A DNA stretch of 6,603 bases, from NCBI GenBank assembly GCA_018365265.1, contig JAGZKI010000066.1, positions 1 through 6,603 on the forward strand. The letters are read 5' to 3'. The DNA comes from Streptococcus parasanguinis (lineage in GTDB: Bacteria; Bacillota; Bacilli; Lactobacillales; Streptococcaceae). Position numbers and translations under genes: made by a program. Under the pieces are notes generated by a model, which saw nothing but the letters and a program-made list of their open reading frames with translations, was not told the origin of the DNA and made no database searches. This document shows positions 1-5,859 of this stretch, in pieces; positions within the stretch are counted from its first letter, which is position 1, and each line of letters opens with the position of its first letter.

Positions 1-138
1 CCAAACGGGCAACTTTAACCCCTCCGCCAAAGCTTTGGCAACATAGTTAATCCCCACGGCAGCGGGAATCAAAGTCATGGTGGCAGCACTTAACTTAAAT
101 TTCCACATACTGGTACGATGAATCGGTTCTGTTTTCAT
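1..138 (-). CDS. ECF transporter S component-like membrane protein (N-terminal part, runs off the window)
   Basis: This is the first 46 codons of a minus-strand gene that continues past the left edge. The start is ATG at 138-136, preceded by AGGAG about 6 nt upstream, which fixes the start. The peptide has a short basic/polar N-terminus ending in MWKFKL, then a hydrophobic stretch (about residues 17-34, with AATMTLIPAAVGINYVAKAL) and the segment EGLKLPVW. The pattern of hydrophobic start, then INYVAKAL, then LKLPVW resembles from memory the opening of energy-coupling-factor S components, integral membrane proteins that bind a vitamin or similar micronutrient and dock on the shared EcfA-EcfA'-EcfT module. 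The substrate cannot be told from this fragment. The gene has its own promoter and a long leader upstream (see those entries), so it is probably transcribed separately from the adhesin gene. The family call is moderate because most of the protein is missing; another small multi-helix membrane protein remains possible. Confidence 0.55.
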   Translation of the reverse strand, partial: MKTEPIHRTSMWKFKLSAATMTLIPAAVGINYVAKALAEGLKLPVW

Positions 139-290
139 AATCTTCTCCTTTTGTTTTTAAAGAGCCGTGTCTGTTTAGACTTTCGGACGCAACGCTCTAT
201 AGATTTTTATGGTTGAACTGCCTTCATTCTAGCAGAATCACCTTAGTCGACATCGGATCCTCTCCTTGAAAATATTTGTTCAACAGTTCA
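139..290 (-). promoter_or_regulatory. Structured 5' leader of the S-component gene
   Basis: The predicted leader RNA holds two structures. First, TGAACTG (290-284) can pair with CAGTTCA (220-214), 7 bp, enclosing the uORF and its ribosome binding site; an overlapping alternative pairs GTTGAAC with GTTCAAC. Second, AGAGC (about 199-195) pairs with GCTCT (about 166-162), with inner CGT/ACG and GTCT/AGAC stems and an AAAC loop, the 5' side carrying two bulges. This second hairpin ends about 10 nt before the AGGAG site of the main gene. ECF S-component genes are often under riboswitch control, but I could not match this leader to TPP, FMN, preQ1, THF or T-box consensus sequences as I remember them. 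The pairings are seen; regulatory action is inferred. Confidence 0.4.
224..253 (-). CDS. Possible 9-codon leader peptide (uORF) before the S-component gene
   Basis: ATG at 253-251 opens a 9-codon frame, MSTKVILLE, ending in TGA at 226-224. It is preceded by AAGGAGA (267-261), a near-perfect Shine-Dalgarno sequence at normal spacing, which is what makes this short frame worth listing. It lies inside the transcribed leader of the S-component gene, about 85 nt before that start, and is enclosed by a 7-bp stem whose 3' arm starts 4 nt after the stop codon. The peptide has no run of one rare amino acid of the classic attenuator type. It may be a regulatory leader peptide or a chance ORF; only the ribosome-binding site and position support it. 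Confidence 0.3.
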   Translation of the reverse strand: MSTKVILLE

Positions 291-296
291 CAATTA

Positions 297-324
297 ATCA
301 TACGCCTATTTCATCAGAAGTCAA
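297..324 (-). promoter_or_regulatory. Sigma-A type promoter for the S-component gene
   Basis: On the minus strand the hexamer TTGACT (324-319) is followed after 16 nt by TATGAT (302-297). Each differs from the sigma-A consensus at one position and the spacing is near optimal. Initiation would fall near 290, giving an untranslated leader of about 150 nt before the ATG at 138. Confidence 0.6.
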
Positions 325-442
325 GAGTTTTCTAAATTTTTCTTGAAAACGTTCGGAAAATGGATTTCAACTACTCCCCTAACCCTAATTGAAAGGGTTG
401 TACCCCCCATCATCCGATCATTTAAGGCCAGAAGAACAAAAA
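325..442. other. Intergenic stretch between the adhesin terminator and the S-component promoter
   Basis: I see no gene here on either strand. Two minor items are visible: a 6-bp inverted repeat, AACCCT (381-386) with AGGGTT (394-399), too weak and without a T-run to be a terminator; and a catabolite-response-like sequence at 343-358 upstream of the S-component -35 box (see findings). Confidence 0.5.
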
Positions 443-464
443 CAAACACCATTTCTGGTGTTTG
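443..464 (-). terminator. Rho-independent terminator of the adhesin gene
   Basis: A perfect 9-bp stem (CAAACACCA with TGGTGTTTG) closes a 4-nt loop that reads GAAA on the minus strand, a stable GNRA tetraloop. It is followed on that strand by TTTTTGTTC and starts 17 nt after the TAA stop of the large surface-protein gene, so it should end that transcript and separate it from the S-component promoter. Confidence 0.85.
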
Positions 465-481
465 CTTCATTTTAGGCTAGC

Positions 482-3400
482 TTATTTTTTCTTTTTCTTC
501 AAAATATAAGCAGCGATACTTGCCAAAACAAAGGCTAAAACAAGACTAATAATAGAGATCGTCGTACCCGTATTTGGTAAGAATCCTAAGATTTTGCCTG
601 GTTTCTTCGACTCTGGTTGGCTTGGTTTTTTAGGTTCGGGTTGACCCGGTTTCTTTGGTTCAGATGAACTTGGCGGAGTTGGTTGTTTTGGAGTTTCTTT
701 TGGAACATGCTTGTTAGTAATCACAACATTTCCTTTACCATCCTCTACCTTACTTGCTTCATAGCCTTTTGGAAGATCTACTTCTTCCACACGATAGCTG
801 ATCGCTTGGCCAGCTTTCTTTTCAGGCAACTTGCTGAAGGTGTGAGTCCACTTATTGTCCGCAAACAATTCAACCGGATCTCCAACTTTTTCATCATTTG
901 CATACAATTGAACCTTAATGGATTTTGGACGGAGACCGTCTTGGTCATTGGCATCATCCCATTTCTTAGTAACCTTCACTTCTGTAAGGGCTGGTTCATG
1001 CGTATTGGTCAAGACGATATTAGCCTTGTCCTTATCATTTACCGTTACTTTGTAACCATCTGGGACAGTTACTTCTTTGACTGTATATGCAATGGCTTTT
1101 CCAGCTGCCTTGGCATCAAGGTTTTCAAATGCACCTTTCCAATCGTTCGCTGCAGAAAGTTCTACTACTTGTTCAGTTGGAACACCATCTTTGTACAATT
1201 GAACTTGAATGCTAGCTGGGCGCAGACCATCTTGGTTATCTGCATCTTCCCATTTCTTGCTCACTTCTACTTTGGTCTTTTCTGGTTCGTGCGTATTGGT
1301 CACGACTACTTGACCTGGATTCGTTGCTTCGACAGCTTGTGTGTAGCCTTCTGGAACATCGATTTCTTTTACTGTATAGTTGATAACTTGGCCAGCTTTC
1401 TTCTCGTCTAAGTTTGAGAAGGTATGGGTCCATTTGTTATCTGTTGACAATTCAACCGCCTTACCAACCTTTTGATCACCAGCATACAATTGAACCTTGA
1501 TTGTTTTTGGACGAAGGCCATCTTGGTTATTGGCATCCTTCCAGTTTTTGGTAACGGTGAGGCTTGTCTTACCTGGTTTGTAAGTATTGGTGATCGTTGT
1601 TCCATCAATCTTAGTGGTGTAATTATCCACCTTGTCTTCTGTCACTGTGTAGACAACTTTTTGGCCATCTTTGTAGACTGGTAGGTCTGTGAAAGTATGC
1701 GTCCATTCATTTCCTTGACCAGCAAGATCGATTGATTGCACTTCTTTTCCATTGGCTAAGAGGTGAACTTTGATAGTTGTAGGTCGAAGACCATCTTGGT
1801 TTTGTGCATCATCCCAGACTTTCTTGACTGTAACCGTCGTTGTCTCAGGAGTGCGCTTGTTGGTGATGGTGGCTTTTCCATCTGTGAAGCTGGCTTCTTC
1901 TGTATCGACCGTATAATGAGTCGGAACTTTCACTTCCTTAACAGTGTAAGTATTGAGCTTGCCATCACTGTCTTTATCTGGAAGATTCGTAAAGTGGGCT
2001 TTCCAGTCTGTTGCGGCTGAAACCGTGACTGGTTTTCCTTGAGCTTTGCCATTCTTGTAGAGTTGGAATTCCACACTTGCTGGGCGAAGCCCTTCTTGGT
2101 TGTCTTGGTCATCCCAAACTTTTGAAGCTTCAAGATCAATATACTTGATATCTGCTTCATCAGCGATCTCAACTGGGACTGCTTTTGAGCCAACCGCTTT
2201 TCCATCCACCGTGACGTGGTAGATTTGTTTGTCCGCATCATAGGTGACAACCACAGCATGTTCTGTTTCATCCAACTTGTAGTTTTCAGGTGCTTTGGTT
2301 TCTTTGAGCGTATAGGTTCCTTCTGTTAAGGTGTTAAAGGAAAGTTCTCCATTTTTATCAGAAGTTGCCGTCGCAACAACCGCACCATTCGCATCTGTTA
2401 AAGTAAATTCAGCACCTTCAAGGACTTTCTTAGGATCATCCTTGTCCACCTTCTTGACTTGGAAAGCTGCTGAGAAAATTTGTGCAGTTACGGTATTGGA
2501 CTCACGGTTTCCTTCGTGGCCTTTGGCCTTGTAACCAAATTGGTTATGGGCTTGGACTACACCTGAACGACCACCGTTGTCTTCATTATCTTTGGTGCGT
2601 TTTTGCATCAAGTCTTTGACGTCTTTGGTCAACTCCGTTGGGTTAACAACTGGGACACCAAAGTTTGCTTCGCTACGGGCTGGAATGGTCGTTCCTTTAT
2701 CCGCCACAAACTTGATACCCGTCACTTGACTGTAATCTGCTACGGCTGTCGTCCAGATATCCTTATCTGCTGCCTGCTCCATGGTGTCACTTGTGACGCT
2801 AGAGTCTGTCGTGTAGTAGACTGTCCAGCCTTCAGGGGCAGATACAGGTCCACGGAGGCTAACCGTATATTCAGTCAAACGATTCGACCCATCTAGGGTA
2901 TTGACATCGTGTACTTTTGGTAGAGCATCGTAAACAACTCCGTCTTCGACTGGCTTATCTGTATTGTTTTTAATGGTGATCTTGTAGTTAAAGGTTTCAC
3001 CAGGCTTGAAGGTACGAGTAACAGTAGATGCATCGGATAGATCATCATTTTTAGCGATGTATTTGCGGGCATAGATCCCTTCAGCTGCGACAATTGTATA
3101 GTTTGATTGAGCATAAGGAATCTTATCCGTTGTTGAACCATTCCCGTTTAGGTCATACACGTCTTCAGTAACTCGATCAGGGTTGGCATTTTCAAGATCG
3201 TGGATTCCGTCTCCTGCCACATATACTTTATTGGTGAAGGTCCCACCGTCATCTTTTCCTTTTAAATCGGCCACGATAAACGGTAAACGCACACGATTAA
3301 GATCCATAAGAGAAGCTTTAATAAACTCTTTTTGGTCCAAATGCATCACAATAGCGGTTCGACCTGAATTGTGGTAATTTTCAATGACCTCGTAGCTCTT

Positions 3401-5314
3401 AAGGAATTTCATACCTTTTTCACTAGAGGCAAGGTTTCTCTCAAAATCTTTAAAATCGACTTTAAGGGTATTCGGATCATAAAGATCAATAATCCGTAGG
3501 TCTCCATAATTCTTATCAGGATCTAAAACTACTTTGGTTGCCATCAAACCAAAACGAATATTTTGTCCATCAGTATAGCGAACATCATTGTAATCAGTCG
3601 TTTTTGCAATTTCAAAACTTTCCTTCATAGGGATCAGCTTGAAAGTCCAATCTGCTGACTGATCTTTGGCAACATTTGACTGTGTTTTATAGGTCACACG
3701 GCCTGTGTTCTTGTAAACATTTTTGGTCGCATCCGTTTCATCGTAACGCGTCTTTTCAGGATCCTTGAAGCTTGTATAGCTATTGAGGGTAATTCCCTGA
3801 CCAGATTGAAGGACAAAATCATCCTTCATTTCCATCCGCCAGCCCACAACGGTTCCATACTTGGTCAAATCAATTAGACCGTTCCCGTCTTTATCTGCTT
3901 CTGACTGAATTTCTTTCGTACTACCATCTTCCATAGTCAGGATGATTCGTTTGACAATGGTATGGATTTGTTTCCCAATCCCATAGTTTCCTTCCATCAG
4001 GCGACTATAATCGATCCTGGTAAACTTCAAGCGAGGGTCCACAGTCTCATCGTAAAAAACAAAATTCTTCTGAGGTGAAGGGGTGTTATTATGAAATTTT
4101 AGAATCCACTTGTAATTAGCAGCCTTGTAATCTGTTGAATCATAAACATCCCCATCAGCCCGTTTGGCAAAGCTTCCGGCTCCTTCAAGGTCACGTGAAG
4201 TCAAACGGAAAATAAGGGAATCTTCCGCAGTAATATCTGGTTCTCCCTCTCCACGGTTGGCAGGAATTCCTACGATGCTACCAGTATTGGTCAAATCCTT
4301 GCTAAGGACGTCCTTGAGGGTTTGGTCTTTTTCTAAGACCAAATCAGGGAATTTCAAGTAGAGGTAACTAGTATCCTTGATTTTGGTCATAAATTCTTGG
4401 TGATAAGCTGCTGGATTGTTGCTTGCATCCGCCTTGAAAGTCTTCGTAACGGTACCATCTCCATTGTCTACCCAGCCTTCAGACTTGGTTGTATCAAGAA
4501 CAGCTGTGCGAGTCTTCCCACTCTTATCTGTATAGGTTGGTAACTTATCAGTGATCGTTGCTGATTCTAACTGACGGTATTGACCACCGTATTGACCACG
4601 CATTCCGTCCAATTGGAAGGCAAATGGAACAGAAGTTGGTGTTTCAATATAGTTCTTTCCATCCGCACCTTTGACAATACCTGGCATTGCTTCCGCATAG
4701 TCCTTAGACATGGCTTCGTTCAAGTTTTGGTTGATGTACTTGGTGAAACGATAATCGTTGTACTTAGGCTTCCAAATGATATCATTGAGCGCTGTTTCTT
4801 GCCCATTGATGTTCAAAGTTCCTGTGATATCTAGCGAGTAATTCGTCGGTGGATACCCGATTGTAAACTTCCCGATAAAAGGCAAGGTCAACACTTCTGA
4901 TTTTTGGTAATTGCTAAAGTGAAGGGTGACTTGATAATCATCACCAACCTTTGTTACCGTTGGTTTATCATGCTCTGAGGCACTATTAAAGTCTGGAATG
5001 CTGACTTCTCTGAGGTACTTGCCTGGTACTTTCAAAGTAATCGCGACATCGTTAATGTCGGTTGTCAAATTTTTAGGGGTAATCTGGATATAGCCAGACA
5101 TGGTATCCCCTGTAAAATAGGACATGCCACCTGGATGGTCTTGTTTGTCCCCATACAAGAGGGTAACATCCAAGGCCCCGTTATCTCCAACTGCTAGCTG
5201 GTTGGCATAGGCAGTTACAGCCCCTTGACCAATCTGGCCTAGCATCATGAGAATCGTTAAAATGGCAAAACCTTTTTTCAAAAAGTTTTTCCATAATAAA
5301 CTAAGCTTTTTCAT
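482..5314 (-). CDS. Large LPXTG-anchored surface adhesin with SpaA-like domain and five CnaB repeats
   Basis: This 1610-residue cell-wall protein probably acts as an adhesin or host-binding surface stalk. The start ATG at 5314 has AAGGAGA about 7 nt upstream. Residues 1-37 are a Sec signal peptide ending AYA|N, without a YSIRK motif. Residues about 38-945 are N-terminal modules; sections near 401-431 and 772-804 (FNYKITIKNNTDKPVEDGVVYDAL) resemble the beta-sandwich pattern of isopeptide-forming fimbrial domains. Residues about 948-1055 are a SpaA-like pilin domain. Five CnaB domains follow: about 1057-1154, 1159-1245, 1250-1343, 1346-1440 and 1444-1537. Each keeps the Lys (K1065, K1165, K1256, K1353, K1450), Glu (E1127, E1226, E1317, E1414, E1511) and Asn (N1152, N1243, N1340, N1437, N1534) expected for an intramolecular isopeptide bond. 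A Pro/Lys-rich spanner (about 1539-1578), LPNTG (1579-1583), a membrane helix and a five-Lys tail complete the sortase signal. The gene appears monocistronic. Whether it is a polymerised pilin or a single adhesin is open; no sortase gene is in view. The ligand is unknown. Confidence 0.93.
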   Translation of the reverse strand: MKKLSLLWKNFLKKGFAILTILMMLGQIGQGAVTAYANQLAVGDNGALDVTLLYGDKQDHPGGMSYFTGDTMSGYIQITPKNLTTDINDVAITLKVPGKYLREVSIPDFNSASEHDKPTVTKVGDDYQVTLHFSNYQKSEVLTLPFIGKFTIGYPPTNYSLDITGTLNINGQETALNDIIWKPKYNDYRFTKYINQNLNEAMSKDYAEAMPGIVKGADGKNYIETPTSVPFAFQLDGMRGQYGGQYRQLESATITDKLPTYTDKSGKTRTAVLDTTKSEGWVDNGDGTVTKTFKADASNNPAAYHQEFMTKIKDTSYLYLKFPDLVLEKDQTLKDVLSKDLTNTGSIVGIPANRGEGEPDITAEDSLIFRLTSRDLEGAGSFAKRADGDVYDSTDYKAANYKWILKFHNNTPSPQKNFVFYDETVDPRLKFTRIDYSRLMEGNYGIGKQIHTIVKRIILTMEDGSTKEIQSEADKDGNGLIDLTKYGTVVGWRMEMKDDFVLQSGQGITLNSYTSFKDPEKTRYDETDATKNVYKNTGRVTYKTQSNVAKDQSADWTFKLIPMKESFEIAKTTDYNDVRYTDGQNIRFGLMATKVVLDPDKNYGDLRIIDLYDPNTLKVDFKDFERNLASSEKGMKFLKSYEVIENYHNSGRTAIVMHLDQKEFIKASLMDLNRVRLPFIVADLKGKDDGGTFTNKVYVAGDGIHDLENANPDRVTEDVYDLNGNGSTTDKIPYAQSNYTIVAAEGIYARKYIAKNDDLSDASTVTRTFKPGETFNYKITIKNNTDKPVEDGVVYDALPKVHDVNTLDGSNRLTEYTVSLRGPVSAPEGWTVYYTTDSSVTSDTMEQAADKDIWTTAVADYSQVTGIKFVADKGTTIPARSEANFGVPVVNPTELTKDVKDLMQKRTKDNEDNGGRSGVVQAHNQFGYKAKGHEGNRESNTVTAQIFSAAFQVKKVDKDDPKKVLEGAEFTLTDANGAVVATATSDKNGELSFNTLTEGTYTLKETKAPENYKLDETEHAVVVTYDADKQIYHVTVDGKAVGSKAVPVEIADEADIKYIDLEASKVWDDQDNQEGLRPASVEFQLYKNGKAQGKPVTVSAATDWKAHFTNLPDKDSDGKLNTYTVKEVKVPTHYTVDTEEASFTDGKATITNKRTPETTTVTVKKVWDDAQNQDGLRPTTIKVHLLANGKEVQSIDLAGQGNEWTHTFTDLPVYKDGQKVVYTVTEDKVDNYTTKIDGTTITNTYKPGKTSLTVTKNWKDANNQDGLRPKTIKVQLYAGDQKVGKAVELSTDNKWTHTFSNLDEKKAGQVINYTVKEIDVPEGYTQAVEATNPGQVVVTNTHEPEKTKVEVSKKWEDADNQDGLRPASIQVQLYKDGVPTEQVVELSAANDWKGAFENLDAKAAGKAIAYTVKEVTVPDGYKVTVNDKDKANIVLTNTHEPALTEVKVTKKWDDANDQDGLRPKSIKVQLYANDEKVGDPVELFADNKWTHTFSKLPEKKAGQAISYRVEEVDLPKGYEASKVEDGKGNVVITNKHVPKETPKQPTPPSSSEPKKPGQPEPKKPSQPESKKPGKILGFLPNTGTTISIISLVLAFVLASIAAYILKKKKK
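596..661 (-). repeat. Short Pro/Lys-rich octapeptide repeats (wall-spanning region)
   Basis: Residues 1552-1573 read as two 8-residue units and a partial third: EPKKPGQP, EPKKPSQP and ESKKPG. They lie just before LPNTG, where surface proteins cross the peptidoglycan. With the preceding TPKQPTPPSSS the spanner is only about 40 residues long. Confidence 0.75.
704..2146 (-). repeat. Tandem CnaB-domain repeat tract inside the adhesin gene
   Basis: Five in-frame repeats of about 260-295 bp encode the CnaB domains. Every unit has the same marks: K-x-W near the start, then N-Q-D/E-G-L-R-P (NDQDGLRP in the last unit), a W-T-H-T-F or D-W-K-x-x-F segment, Y-x-V-x-E, and a closing TN followed by K or T. 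Shared DNA words occur between units, for example TTGGCCAGCTTTCTT and GCATACAATTGAACCTT in the third and fifth. The units are diverged, so this is an old duplication, but enough identity remains for occasional unequal recombination to change the copy number and so the stalk length. Confidence 0.85.
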
Positions 5315-5324
5315 GTTTTATCTC

Positions 5325-5353
5325 CTTACTTTAGTTAGCCTTCCAAAAAGGCC
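5325..5353 (-). promoter_or_regulatory. Adhesin ribosome binding site and small upstream hairpin
   Basis: AAGGAGA lies about 7 nt before the ATG at 5314, a strong Shine-Dalgarno sequence that decides the start. Just upstream, GCCTT (5352-5348) and AAGGC (5342-5338) can form a 5-bp hairpin with a 5-nt loop in the leader. The hairpin leaves the ribosome binding site free, and I see no sign that it controls translation. Confidence 0.5.
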
Positions 5354-5421
5354 CTCCCTTTAATTTTATCAATTATTTTTTAGAATATCTATTGCTTTTC
5401 AAAATAAATAATAAATATTCA

Positions 5422-5458
5422 ATAATATAGACATTGTTTGCACTAATGTCTATATTAT
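5422..5458. promoter_or_regulatory. Perfect 14-bp inverted repeat holding a symmetric divergent promoter pair
   Basis: The arms ATAATATAGACATT (5422-5435) and AATGTCTATATTAT (5445-5458) are exact reverse complements separated by 9 nt. On the minus strand TAGACA (5452-5447) is followed by 17 nt and TATATT (5429-5424). On the plus strand TAGACA (5428-5433) is followed by 17 nt and TATATT (5451-5456). Each hexamer matches the sigma-A consensus at 5 of 6 positions. The minus copy would start near 5417 and give the adhesin gene a leader of about 100 nt. This was the best promoter I found in the upstream region. The repeat could also be an operator, since a dimeric regulator bound to both arms would cover both promoters. 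The hexamers and symmetry are seen; use is inferred. Confidence 0.55.
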
Positions 5459-5578
5459 AAGTCACTATCTGGTAATGATTTCCCCACCTTGCTATTCAAG
5501 GGCAATCAAATGAAACATCTATAAATGAGGTGGAGCAGGCCTAACAATCCTTATCCCCCCTTAATTTATCCATTCAAA
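5459..5578. other. Non-coding stretch right of the palindrome; possible small RNA region
   Basis: I find no frame with a ribosome binding site on either strand; a 22-codon ATG frame from 5525 on the plus strand lacks one. If the rightward promoter at 5428-5456 is used, the RNA would start near 5463 and could end at the hairpin 5579-5606, about 145 nt. Inside it CCACCT (5484-5489) can pair with AGGTGG (5528-5533), and CCTTG with CAAGG (5487-5501). These are weak supports for a structured RNA. Confidence 0.25.
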
Positions 5579-5606
5579 AAACCTCAAACATAACTGTTTG
5601 AGGTTT
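5579..5606 (-). terminator. Rho-independent terminator of the truncated membrane-protein gene
   Basis: A perfect 12-bp stem (AAACCTCAAACA with TGTTTGAGGTTT) encloses a 4-nt loop. On the minus strand the stem is followed by a T-run, and the hairpin begins 10 nt after the stop codon of the gene fragment to its right. On the plus strand the tail is only TTTGT, so it may act weakly in that direction too. Confidence 0.85.
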
Positions 5607-5616
5607 GTACACCCTA

Positions 5617-5786
5617 CTATTGGTTGGTTATTTCATCTAACTCTTCACCATTTGAAGGAATCTTTTGTTTTTCCCTTCTATCTCGTACCCACAGCATGGC
5701 CATTCCAAAGAGATGGCTTCCAAACAAGGCCGTCACAAAAATCAGCTTGCCTCTGTCTGGATAAGAGAGAGGGAGAGTCCTAAAGC
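5617..5786 (-). pseudogene. C-terminal remnant of a membrane protein gene cut by the insertion sequence
   Basis: About 56 codons ending in TAG at 5619-5617 are all that is left of a minus-strand gene. The frame reads on into the insertion sequence end, where the first possible start is a TTG at 5799 in the terminal repeat, with an in-frame stop a few codons further up; neither is likely to be a real start. The remnant begins RFRTLPLSYPDRGK, then has one hydrophobic helix (LIFVTALFGSHLFGMAMLWV), then a charged tail RDRREKQK...DEITNQ. By the positive-inside rule the tail should be cytoplasmic. It keeps its own terminator 10 nt downstream, so it was the last gene of its transcription unit. I do not recognise the family; the 5' part, with its promoter, is not in this window. 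Confidence 0.65.
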
Positions 5787-5805
5787 GGTTCTGTTGCAAA
5801 GTTTT
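5787..5805 (+). repeat. Left terminal inverted repeat of the IS
   Basis: GGTTCTGTTGCAAAGTTTT. It matches the reverse complement of the right end at 17 of 19 positions, the differences being at positions 12 and 19. It marks the exact joint with the truncated gene. Confidence 0.9.
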
Positions 5806-5831
5806 CCAAAAAATCTATTTTAGTGTAAAAT
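5803..5831 (+). promoter_or_regulatory. Weak promoter candidate for the transposase
   Basis: TTTCCA (5803-5808), 17 nt, then TAAAAT (5826-5831) is the best-spaced pair before the transposase, with 4 of 6 and 5 of 6 consensus matches. The TTGCAA in the terminal repeat (5794-5799) lies too far upstream to pair with this -10. Confidence 0.3.
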
Positions 5832-5859
5832 TGAGAAAAAAGACAGAGAGGACAGAGTA

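Noticed and set aside
200..270. THF riboswitch-like words (GGAGAG, GATGTCG, GGTGATTC) in the S-component leader
   Set aside because: The words are in the wrong order and the partner strands of the THF stems as I remember them are missing.
381..399. AACCCT/AGGGTT inverted repeat as a terminator
   Set aside because: Only 6 bp with a 7-nt loop and no T-run on either strand; a strong terminator is already present at 443-464.
683..1411. A 242-codon open frame on the plus strand, antisense to the CnaB tract
   Set aside because: It mirrors the repeat structure of the minus-strand gene, has repeated hydrophobic and aromatic runs typical of a shadow frame, and lacks a ribosome binding site. The minus-strand protein has clear domains.
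1236..4834. Other frames of about 60-110 codons on both strands inside the adhesin gene
   Set aside because: All lie within the large coding sequence in other frames, have no recognisable domains and no supporting start signals.
5453..5459. TATAAT on the minus strand at 5459-5454 as the adhesin -10 box
   Set aside because: No acceptable -35 lies 16-18 nt upstream, whereas the TAGACA-17-TATATT pair just downstream is well placed.
5598..5783. A 61-codon plus-strand frame antisense to the truncated membrane gene
   Set aside because: Its ATG falls within the terminator hairpin stem, it has no ribosome binding site, and the opposite frame has a membrane helix and its own terminator.
5771..5799. 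Hybrid promoter made by an outward -35 (TTGCAA) in the left IS end, reading into the gene remnant
   Set aside because: No -10-like sequence occurs 16-18 nt downstream on the minus strand (the position reads TCTCCC).
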